A program made the translations under genes and the position numbers. Source: Verrucomicrobiota bacterium (GTDB taxonomy: Bacteria; Verrucomicrobiota; Verrucomicrobiia; Verrucomicrobiales; DEV007). Taken from it: a stretch of DNA of 5,531 nucleotides. Positions 1 to 5,531 of this stretch are shown one piece after another. The stretch is from contig JAADHD010000301.1 in assembly GCA_013152075.1 (NCBI GenBank), forward strand, positions 1-5,531, read 5' to 3'. Below the pieces are notes generated by a model. The model had not been told where the DNA came from. It saw only the letters and a program-made list of their open reading frames with translations, and ran no database searches. Numbering within the stretch: position 1 is the first letter of the stretch; the number at the start of each line of letters is the position of its first letter.

Positions 1-1058
1 AGATAATCTTTTCTTTTATTCAGGTTTGGTTGAGTTTCGACTCGTCTGGGGGTGCCGGTTTTTCTGACCAGAGTGCCGTCCAGTTCTCTCAGTTTCTCCA
101 AGCGCGCTTTGGCATCAGTGTAATATTTACCTCCTGGATGAGCCGCTACTTCCTGATAGTAGATAGCAGCCGACCGGAGCTTGCCCTTTTTTTCGTAGAA
201 GCGCCCAATGTTGAATGATTTTTCCAAATCCCGGTCTTCCAGTTTGCCCAATTCAGCTTTCACATCCGAAGCTAATTTGTGATTACCGTATTGGTTTAAA
301 AAATCCTCAGCAGCTTCCCGGTGCTGACGTGAGTTCGCTGGGTTGTAAGACTTGTCACTGGTAGAACTAAGAAGCTGTACGATTTCAAACTGAGCCTTTG
401 CCGCCATCGGGGTGCCTGGATATTCCTCAACCACTGTTCTAAAAGCAATCAGGGCTTCGTCAATCTTGCCATTTCTTTGATTTACGAGTCCTACATTAAA
501 TAGCGCGCCGGGAGCTTCATTGCTGTAAGGCGCGTTATTGCTAATTAGCAGGAAAAACTCAATCAACTTACTTGGCTGTATATTTGCGCCAAAGCCGAGG
601 AAGCCCGATTTTTGGTTCTCCATGTAATAAGTGGCAATATGATACTGCCGTTTGATCGCGTCTTTAAAATAGGGACTGTCCTTATAAGACTCGATAAACG
701 ATTGGTATTCCTCAAAGGCTTTTTTTGGCTTGTTTTCTTTTTCTCGCAAGACGCCAATTTTGAATTGGCTTTCAGCTGCCGCCGTGGTCAGGGGATAAGC
801 CTTCACGATATCCCGGTAAGCATCACGGGCCTTGCTGGCGCGTGCAGAAGATTCAAGAACTTGGGCCTCTGCCAGCATCTGGTTTGCCAACGTTTCCTGG
901 CTCGACATCTCGCTGGCTGAAGGAACCTTATTCCTTTTTTTCTTACCTAGTCCAAGAATGGCGTCAGCTGAGTGTGGCGAACCTAGTAACAAAAGCACTG
1001 CCAGAAGCATGCCTGTCACATAGCGGGTACGAGTAATATATATGCTTAGAGATGCCAT
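1..1058 (-). CDS. BamD-like secreted TPR protein (C-terminus beyond window)
   Basis: The reading frame is open from an ATG at 1058 to the left edge (352 codons, no stop), so the C-terminus is missing. Residues 1-33 look like a signal peptide: arginines at 10, 12, a hydrophobic run MLLAVLLLLG (17-26) and a likely signal peptidase I site after SADA (30-33). A basic stretch GKKKRNK (38-44) follows. The rest is helical with about five TPR-type helix pairs near 73-94, 95-129, 185-217, 219-263 and 281-310, for example 'FNVGLVNQRNGKIDEALIAF' (187-206). Exported TPR proteins of this layout belong to the BamD/YfiO group; BamD helps the BAM complex insert outer-membrane beta-barrels. Unlike classical BamD, no lipobox and no cysteine are visible in these 352 residues, and the protein exceeds the roughly 245 aa of E. 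coli BamD. The next in-frame Met (17) would remove the charged n-region, so 1058 is preferred, although no strong Shine-Dalgarno precedes it. A generic periplasmic TPR protein is the alternative. Confidence 0.8.
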   Translation of the reverse strand, partial: MASLSIYITRTRYVTGMLLAVLLLLGSPHSADAILGLGKKKRNKVPSASEMSSQETLANQMLAEAQVLESSARASKARDAYRDIVKAYPLTTAAAESQFKIGVLREKENKPKKAFEEYQSFIESYKDSPYFKDAIKRQYHIATYYMENQKSGFLGFGANIQPSKLIEFFLLISNNAPYSNEAPGALFNVGLVNQRNGKIDEALIAFRTVVEEYPGTPMAAKAQFEIVQLLSSTSDKSYNPANSRQHREAAEDFLNQYGNHKLASDVKAELGKLEDRDLEKSFNIGRFYEKKGKLRSAAIYYQEVAAHPGGKYYTDAKARLEKLRELDGTLVRKTGTPRRVETQPNLNKRKDY

Positions 1059-1254
1059 ATTCTTAAAAGTTGGATTGATTGTGTAATTGTCGCCTTTCAA
1101 ATCAGCGTCAATTAGCCCTTGAGCCTCGGTGGACTTTTGTTTGAATCTATTAATTAATTAGTATTGCTTAAGACTTCAAGTGATTAGTGATAAGATTTGC
1201 ATATTTTTGACGCAAATACAGGAATCGTGCCTTATACCATTGCATTCTCCGAGA

Positions 1255-1286
1255 TTATCCAGGGGAAATGTATGAAAACATATAAT
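1255..1286 (+). promoter_or_regulatory. Candidate promoter for the SNF2 gene
   Basis: A perfect sigma-70 type -10 hexamer, TATAAT, lies at 1281-1286. The best upstream hexamer, TTATCC at 1255-1260, is a poor -35 match at a long 20-bp spacing. Transcription would begin near 1293 and leave a leader of only about 13 nt, still including GGTGAGG (1298-1304). The -10 could be fortuitous in AT-rich DNA; a second possible -35, TTGACG at 1207-1212, has only a weak -10 (TATACC, 1233-1238) at a 20-bp spacing. Confidence 0.25.
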
Positions 1287-1297
1287 TTACAGGGATT

Positions 1298-1304
1298 GGT
1301 GAGG
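1298..1304 (+). promoter_or_regulatory. Ribosome binding site of the SNF2 gene
   Basis: GGTGAGG lies directly before the ATG at 1306. It is purine-rich and resembles a Shine-Dalgarno sequence but is very close to the start. An in-frame TGA at 1300-1302 rules out any N-terminal extension, so 1306 is the first possible ATG. The next in-frame Met is residue 9. Confidence 0.4.
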
Positions 1305-1305
1305 T

Positions 1306-4300
1306 ATGGACCTGAGTAGAGACTGGCTGATGGAGACGGCTGGCTGGAAGGCGGTTAAGGAAGGTCGTAATCTGCATCAGGCGGGAGGTGTGTCAGACGC
1401 TCGTATCACTGACTCCCTGGTGAGGGGGAAAGTAAAAATTGGCCGCAGAGTACAGGTGGCGGGTCTTAAAATTCATTCATCGACTGATGTCGACAATCTT
1501 TGTCGTTGCCCCGAATCCCTTCGCAACGGGACAATTTGTGCCCACTCAGTGGCCGTTGCTCTTGCGGCTGATGAGCAACGAACGCTACTTGCGCAACAGG
1601 AACAGGAAGGCGCGGATGGCAAAAAAAGCGAAAATTCGGGTAATGAAGAAGTTCAATTGGGCTTTATCAGTATAATCTTGGAGGCGGTTTTTGTTGAGTT
1701 ATGGAGCAAGGATCGATTTCCGGTGAGGTTACGGGAAGTGGAAAAGGGGGCAGAGGGAGCGGTTCCCCCTGATTCCGGACAATCGAATCAAATTCGTGCC
1801 TGGCTGGAAGAAAATTGCCGGATTCCGGCAAACAGTCTGCCTCCGTTTTTAGTATTAAATCGAAAGCAGGCAGGAGCACTGCTAAAACTCTGTGCTGGGT
1901 ATCCGTTCTTCCGAATCGATGGGGATGAGCAGGAAGCGATGATTTCGACCCAGTCCATTCGACTGAAGATCAAACTAGGCTTGGCTGATGAGAAAAGTGG
2001 GTTTCGCCTGACCTTGTCAGGCTTCGAAGGTGGCGATCAGGTATTGCTACAACAGGCTGATATTGACGAAGCTCCATGGATATACAGTCGCACGAGAAAA
2101 CAATGGTGGCCGGTCAGATTGCCCGAAAGCTCCGCTGATCGCAAATTACTCCACCAGCTACTGCAATCGGATGAGAATGGGGTGTTGATAAGTGAAGTCA
2201 TGCTCGCGAATGCACTCGCGGATTGGTCGGATGTTTTTGATCTCGAAACAGATCCCGAAATTCAACTACCGTCTTTATCACAGGCGCGCCCGGAGTTTGA
2301 ATTGCGTATGGAAGGTTCTTTGAACCACATTTCAGCATCCATACACGCATTTTACGGTAAGCATGAAATTACCCTGGGGAAGTCTGGGGATGATTCATTG
2401 GAAGATGTTTTTCCTTACCAAGAGCGTGACCGAACATCTGAAAACGAGAATAACCGTTATTTTACCCGCAATATCCAAGCCGAAAAAACTGCCTTACATG
2501 AATTAACGGGCGCGGGCTTCGATACGCCTAATCAACAGGGCGAGCTACATCTTCGAGGACGCCGTGAGGTGATGAGTTTTCACGTCAGCGTGGTCCCACG
2601 CTTGCGCAACAAATGGAAGGCGGTGCATTTTGGGGAAAGATATCGCGAAATAGCGCCGCGGATTAAAGCCGTGCGCCCGGTGGTGGAGTTTTCCGATTCA
2701 CCGCCTGGAGAGGATTGGTTTTCTTGCAGCTTTCAATTCGATAGCTCAGATGGATGTTCGCCATTATCCGAGAATGAAGTCAGACGCTTGCTGGCTACAG
2801 GTCAAAATCAGGTCAAAAAATCTGATGGCGACAAGTTGTGCGTGCTGGATCAGGAGGCATGCGAGGATTGGTTTGAGGTTTTGAGAGACTGTGATGTTCA
2901 GCAAGAAGCCGGAAAGTTTCGCATTCCAAATAGCCAGCGGGGCTTCGTCGAAGCCAGTTTATCGCAGTATCAGCAAGGGCCGCAGCTTTTAGATAACCGG
3001 AAGGAGTCCCTTGATACAGAAAAGTTATTGGAAAAGCTGGGCGATTTACCTGAAATTCTACGCCCTTATCAGCGGGATGGTATTCTGTGGTTGTATCAGA
3101 AGCTGTTACCCGAAAATGGCGGTGGGGCATTGTTGGCTGATGAAATGGGATTGGGTAAAACCCTGCAAACTTTGGCGGTGTCTAAATTGCTAAAAAGTCG
3201 TGATTCGGGCTCGAATGATTCGTCACCGATACTGGTCGTCTGCCCGACTTCGCTGATCGATAACTGGGCTGCGGAGTGCCAAAAGTTCGTTCCAGAGTAC
3301 AAAGTCTTGCCAATGCGTGGGGCGAAGCGCTCTGATCACTTCAAAAACCTCTGTTTTGCTGATTTGGTTATTACCAGTTATGCACTGCTCATTCGCGACA
3401 TAGATCGTTATGCTGATCAGCATTTCCGCTTGGTCGTTCTTGATGAAGCCAGTTACATTCGAAATCCAAAAACCCGTAACGCACGTAGTGTCAAAAAGTT
3501 AAACGCTGACTCAAGGCTGGCGCTAACCGGAACACCGGTGGAAAACTCAGTTCTCGATATTTGGGCGATCAGTGACTTTGTTCAACCGGGCTATTTGGGG
3601 GCACGCGAGGAGTTCAAGGAACGTTACGAAAAGCCTATAAATTCCGGTAAGGCCTCTGTTCAAGTTCATCAACGATTTCGCCGTCGCCTTGACCCGATAA
3701 TTTTGCGGCGGACTAAGAGAAAGGTAGCCAAAGACTTGCCTGATAAGCTTGAGAAGATACTTTATTGCACGCTAAACAACACACAAAAAGCTTATTATGA
3801 TGGTATATTACGGGAAATGCGTAATAAAATAAGCCGAGCGATATCCAGTGGTGATGAGCGCGGAGCGCGGATGAATATGCTCACAGCTTTGCTCAGATTG
3901 AGGCAAATATGCTGTGATTCCAGATTGTTGGAATCAACGAATGATGAAAAGAGTTTAGATAAGCGGAAAAACAGCGCAAAACAGTCCGAATCAGCAAAAA
4001 TGGAGCTTTTGCGACAACTCCTGCAAGAATCTGTTGAAGGCGGTCACCGGGTTCTGATTTTCAGCCAATTTGTCAGCATGTTGAAATTGATTCGTGAGGA
4101 ATTATTGGAATCCGGCCTTTGCGGTGATGAAATAGCGTATTTAGACGGCTCAAGTCAGGACAGAGCAGCTCAGGTCGAACGGTTTCAGACAGATTCGACA
4201 ATCAGCTTGTTTTTGATCAGCCTGAAGGCAGGTGGATACGGATTGAATCTTACAGGAGCTGACACGGTGATTCACTTTGATCCTTGGTGGAATCCGGCTG

Positions 4301-4509
4301 TAGAGGCTCAGGCGACAGACCGGGCGCACCGGATTGGACAGGAGAAGATCGTCACCAGCTATAAACTGATCGCCAGAGATACGGTGGAAGAGAAAATTCT
4401 AAAGCTCCAGCAACGCAAGCGGGATATCTTTGATGCAGCTATAGATGACGAAACACCAATGATGCGCGGACTTGATACAGATGACTTACGTGAAATACTG
4501 GAAGTTTAG
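1306..4509 (+). CDS. SNF2-family DNA translocase/helicase with N-terminal SWIM zinc finger
   Basis: This 1067-aa protein is complete and cytoplasmic (no signal peptide or membrane span). It is an ATP-driven double-stranded DNA translocase of the SWI2/SNF2 group, which remodels protein-DNA complexes rather than unwinding strands. Residues 66-80 form a SWIM zinc finger (C66-x-C68-x9-C78-x-H80), a DNA- or protein-binding module common in long bacterial SNF2 proteins. Residues 120-570 are a poorly conserved middle region of unknown role. The ATPase core runs from about 585 to 1045: LRPYQRDG (585-592), Walker A DEMGLGKT (612-619, Lys618), motif Ia VVCPTSLIDNW (644-654), motif II DEAS (713-716), motif III LTGTPVENS (740-748), motif IV VLIFSQF (916-922), motif V SLKAGGYGLNLTGAD (972-986) and motif VI QATDRAHRIGQ (1002-1012, arginine finger region). 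A charged insertion at about 876-896 precedes motif IV. Every catalytic motif is intact, so it is probably active. Motif II ends in Ser instead of the usual His or Gln. No methylase, nuclease or DISARM-type neighbour links it to defence; a housekeeping role in transcription or DNA repair is inferred. Confidence 0.97.
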   Translation: MDLSRDWLMETAGWKAVKEGRNLHQAGGVSDARITDSLVRGKVKIGRRVQVAGLKIHSSTDVDNLCRCPESLRNGTICAHSVAVALAADEQRTLLAQQEQEGADGKKSENSGNEEVQLGFISIILEAVFVELWSKDRFPVRLREVEKGAEGAVPPDSGQSNQIRAWLEENCRIPANSLPPFLVLNRKQAGALLKLCAGYPFFRIDGDEQEAMISTQSIRLKIKLGLADEKSGFRLTLSGFEGGDQVLLQQADIDEAPWIYSRTRKQWWPVRLPESSADRKLLHQLLQSDENGVLISEVMLANALADWSDVFDLETDPEIQLPSLSQARPEFELRMEGSLNHISASIHAFYGKHEITLGKSGDDSLEDVFPYQERDRTSENENNRYFTRNIQAEKTALHELTGAGFDTPNQQGELHLRGRREVMSFHVSVVPRLRNKWKAVHFGERYREIAPRIKAVRPVVEFSDSPPGEDWFSCSFQFDSSDGCSPLSENEVRRLLATGQNQVKKSDGDKLCVLDQEACEDWFEVLRDCDVQQEAGKFRIPNSQRGFVEASLSQYQQGPQLLDNRKESLDTEKLLEKLGDLPEILRPYQRDGILWLYQKLLPENGGGALLADEMGLGKTLQTLAVSKLLKSRDSGSNDSSPILVVCPTSLIDNWAAECQKFVPEYKVLPMRGAKRSDHFKNLCFADLVITSYALLIRDIDRYADQHFRLVVLDEASYIRNPKTRNARSVKKLNADSRLALTGTPVENSVLDIWAISDFVQPGYLGAREEFKERYEKPINSGKASVQVHQRFRRRLDPIILRRTKRKVAKDLPDKLEKILYCTLNNTQKAYYDGILREMRNKISRAISSGDERGARMNMLTALLRLRQICCDSRLLESTNDEKSLDKRKNSAKQSESAKMELLRQLLQESVEGGHRVLIFSQFVSMLKLIREELLESGLCGDEIAYLDGSSQDRAAQVERFQTDSTISLFLISLKAGGYGLNLTGADTVIHFDPWWNPAVEAQATDRAHRIGQEKIVTSYKLIARDTVEEKILKLQQRKRDIFDAAIDDETPMMRGLDTDDLREILEV

Positions 4510-4559
4510 GTAATAGACCCGAATCCTTATTTTATAGGGATTCCCCGTCTATTCTAAAC
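4504..4559 (+). terminator. Long imperfect hairpin spanning the SNF2 stop codon
   Basis: GTTTAG (4504-4509) pairs with CTAAAC (4554-4559). After a GT bulge, AATAGAC (4512-4518) pairs with GTCTATT (4547-4553). After a CC/CCC internal loop, GAATCCTTAT (4521-4530) pairs with 4534-4543, with one G-U wobble, leaving a TTT loop. This gives about 23 base pairs. The TAG stop (4507-4509) is in the outer stem. No T-run follows, so it is not a textbook rho-independent terminator; it may instead protect or process the mRNA 3' end. Confidence 0.5.
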
Positions 4560-4577
4560 GCATCAATAACTTCGCAC

Positions 4578-4604
4578 AATATATGTAATGTGAAATCATA
4601 TATT
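4578..4604. repeat. Perfect 8-bp inverted repeat upstream of the small secreted-protein gene
   Basis: AATATATG (4578-4585) and CATATATT (4597-4604) are perfect inverted copies around an 11-nt spacer. The right arm contains TATATT (4599-4604), a 5/6 match to a -10 hexamer, about 70 bp before the ATG at 4677. No acceptable -35 sits 16-18 bp upstream. This could be an operator overlapping a promoter, a weak hairpin, or an accident of AT-rich DNA. Confidence 0.3.
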
Positions 4605-4676
4605 CCCTATGTTGCTACATGTATGAGATGCTCGTAGCCTCAGCTAATGTCTCATTCTTCAGATTTCGCCTTACCA

Positions 4677-5153
4677 ATGAAAATACTACGTTCTTTTATT
4701 CTGGTTCTCCTTTCATCCGCAAACTTTTGTCTGGCCGACGATACATTTTCGACGGTTCCGCTTACCTCTAAAGATCTTACAGACATTCTGAAGCTCAATG
4801 TTAACAAAGTCCGGATTGATTTTGAAAAAGCGGGATATCCTACACTGGAAGTAAAGGCTTTGAGCGGTCCGTTAACTATCAAACTCCCGCACTCGAGTAA
4901 ATCGGCAACTCTCATGACTTATCTTGAGAGAGCTCCCTATGCTGCAAAATCTGGCCTGAAGCACATAGATACACTTCATTTCTGGTTCACCAACGAACAT
5001 GGAGGCACGCATAGCTACTTTCAGTTCGCTGCCGAGCAGACAAATTACACGACCCTCGGGTTAAAAGACGGAGTTTATACTATAACTTCCTACAAATCGA
5101 AAAAAGACAAGGATGTGATTGGCTATTCGATGCGAATCACCAGTCAGAAGTAA
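4677..5153 (+). CDS. Small secreted protein of unknown function
   Basis: I do not recognise this protein. From the ATG at 4677 it is 158 aa and begins with a typical signal peptide: MKILR n-region, hydrophobic core SFILVLLSSANF, likely cleavage after CLA and before DD (residues 19-21). The Cys there is preceded by Phe, so it does not form a normal lipobox and lipidation is unlikely. The mature part, about 138 residues, alternates charged and hydrophobic residues in a way that suggests a compact, beta-rich domain, with aromatic segments HFWFTNEHGG and HSYFQF and a basic stretch YKSKKDKD before the last strand. The same frame is open to an ATG at 4647, which would add ten residues (MSHSSDFALP) ahead of the signal peptide; I prefer 4677 because the signal peptide is then of normal form. 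Neither start has a clear Shine-Dalgarno. The gene lies 167 bp after the SNF2 gene behind a strong hairpin, so it is probably transcribed separately. It faces the pilin-like gene. Confidence 0.75.
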   Translation: MKILRSFILVLLSSANFCLADDTFSTVPLTSKDLTDILKLNVNKVRIDFEKAGYPTLEVKALSGPLTIKLPHSSKSATLMTYLERAPYAAKSGLKHIDTLHFWFTNEHGGTHSYFQFAAEQTNYTTLGLKDGVYTITSYKSKKDKDVIGYSMRITSQK

Positions 5154-5279
5154 AAAAAGCTGAAATCTTGGATGAGTCGAATATTCACATGGTTCGATTG
5201 GGTTCGTATCTTGGTTTCGGGAGTTTAGCGAAAAAGCCGCCCCTGTTGAAGAAGCTGCTTATTTATCACCTTGTGGTCA

Positions 5280-5295
5280 AACTCCTTAAGGAGTT
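5280..5295. repeat. Perfect 16-bp palindrome over the stop codon of the pilin-like gene
   Basis: AACTCCTTAAGGAGTT equals its own reverse complement. The minus-strand stop codon TAA (5288-5286) is at its centre. As RNA it can fold into a 6-bp stem with a TTAA loop, which could mark the transcript end, although no T-run follows on the minus strand. The embedded AAGGAG looks like a Shine-Dalgarno on either strand, but no suitably spaced start codon follows it. Confidence 0.4.
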
Positions 5296-5531
5296 ACGCC
5301 GCCAAGATCCAATATGTGAAATGGAGGAGCTGAATTCACGCATGTTAAAAACGACGTGGTCGAATCCGGTATTTGATTGCTTGCGTTATAAACAGAGTTG
5401 CCCTGAGGGCAGACAGGAGCTGCAGATGTATAATTATCAGCGATTAAATCGGCAAATGTAGCTACCTGGCCCGAATTTATGCCATTCATATTGCCGTATG
5501 AAATGATCAATTTTTGGGTATGCGCCATTTG
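5286..5531 (-). CDS. Pilin / pseudopilin-like protein, C-terminal part (N-terminus beyond window)
   Basis: The frame is open from the right edge to a TAA at 5288-5286, giving 81 full codons plus the stop; the codon before the Met at 5528 is Gln, so that Met is probably internal. The visible part reads like the globular end of a type IV pilin or type II secretion pseudopilin. It has a helix-like stretch followed by 'GQVATFADLIADNYTSAAPV', then CPQGNSVYNA and a second Cys about 23 residues after the first (C40 and C63 counted from that Met). Short pilin-like proteins of Verrucomicrobiota and relatives often end in a 'P.CP.GG.Y....C' segment of this type, and the two cysteines could form the usual C-terminal disulfide. 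The diagnostic N-terminal prepilin cleavage motif and hydrophobic helix would lie outside the window, so the family call is inference. An overlapping plus-strand ORF (5168-5461) is judged a shadow because its composition is less protein-like and it needs a TTG start. Confidence 0.55.
   Translation of the reverse strand, partial: QMAHTQKLIISYGNMNGINSGQVATFADLIADNYTSAAPVCPQGNSVYNASNQIPDSTTSFLTCVNSAPPFHILDLGGVTP

Larger units (their letters stand above)
1059..1305. promoter_or_regulatory. Divergent intergenic region, TPR gene / SNF2 gene
   Basis: These 247 bp separate two divergent genes, so promoters for both should lie here. The middle is AT-rich, including a TTAATTAATTA tract at 1150-1160 made of overlapping short palindromes. 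ATTTGC (1195-1200) and GCAAAT (1212-1217) form a 6-bp inverted repeat with an 11-nt spacer, which could be a small operator or chance. For the minus-strand gene, a TTGACG hexamer reads leftward at 1108-1113, but no good -10 follows at the usual distance. No RNA gene or long ORF is seen. Confidence 0.5.

Noticed and set aside
563..757. Minus-strand ORF of 64 codons inside the TPR gene
   Set aside because: It is an out-of-frame shadow of the TPR gene on the same strand; that frame carries a coherent signal peptide and TPRs through this stretch.
612..920. Plus-strand ORF of 102 codons antisense to the TPR gene
   Set aside because: It is antisense to a clear coding frame, has no start signal and no recognisable domain.
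2813..3130. Minus-strand ORF of 105 codons inside the SNF2 gene
   Set aside because: It is antisense to conserved SNF2 coding sequence up to the Walker A region; its composition follows from the opposite strand.
1306..4509. SNF2 gene as part of an anti-phage defence system such as DISARM
   Set aside because: Neighbours are an exported TPR protein, a small secreted protein and a pilin-like protein; no methyltransferase, nuclease or other defence gene is in the window.
5115..5140. Possible terminator hairpin near the end of the small secreted-protein gene (ATTCG-ATG-CGAAT)
   Set aside because: The stem is only 5 bp, lies within coding sequence, and is followed by an A-run rather than a T-run on the coding strand.
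5191..5220. Three spaced copies of GGTTCG / GGTTCG / GGTTTCG
   Set aside because: The units are too short and too unevenly spaced to be called a repeat array; probably chance.
5168..5461. Plus-strand ORF of 97 codons (TTG start) after the small secreted-protein gene
   Set aside because: It needs a TTG start, has no recognisable domain, and overlaps antisense to the more convincing pilin-like frame on the minus strand, which shares most of its length.

Overview
The window holds four protein genes, two of them cut by the window edges. On the minus strand at the left edge is a secreted tetratricopeptide-repeat (TPR) protein resembling BamD (1-1058, C-terminus missing). Divergent from it is a large SWIM-zinc-finger SNF2-family DNA translocase (1306-4509, 1067 aa, complete). 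Next, on the same strand, is a small secreted protein of unknown function (4677-5153). Convergent to that, at the right edge, is the C-terminal part of a protein that looks like a type IV pilin or type II secretion pseudopilin (minus strand, 5286-5531, N-terminus missing). No RNA gene, CRISPR array, transposase, IS end or phage gene was seen.

Organism (inference): a Gram-negative bacterium with moderate GC content, an outer membrane and a type IV pilus or type II secretion-like apparatus. A long SWIM-SNF2 protein, a non-lipidated BamD-like TPR protein and a short pilin-like protein with a C-terminal 'CPQG...C' segment together suggest Verrucomicrobiota (Opitutae-like). No rRNA or marker gene is present to prove it.

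Layout: the TPR gene and the SNF2 gene diverge from a 247-bp AT-rich intergenic region that should carry both promoters. It also contains a perfect TATAAT, a short inverted repeat and a 15-codon leader ORF overlapping the SNF2 start. The SNF2 stop codon lies inside a long imperfect hairpin (4504-4559). The 167-bp gap to the next gene also carries a perfect 8-bp inverted repeat. The small secreted-protein gene and the pilin-like gene converge across about 130 bp, and the pilin-like stop codon sits inside a perfect 16-bp palindrome.

The genes do not form an obvious operon or pathway. Two or three encode envelope or exported proteins and one encodes a cytoplasmic DNA-acting ATPase. I see no convincing new multi-gene system. 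The most useful second looks are the stop-codon hairpin, the cysteine-free BamD-like protein, the DEAS variant of helicase motif II, the overlapping leader ORF and the unrecognised secreted protein.
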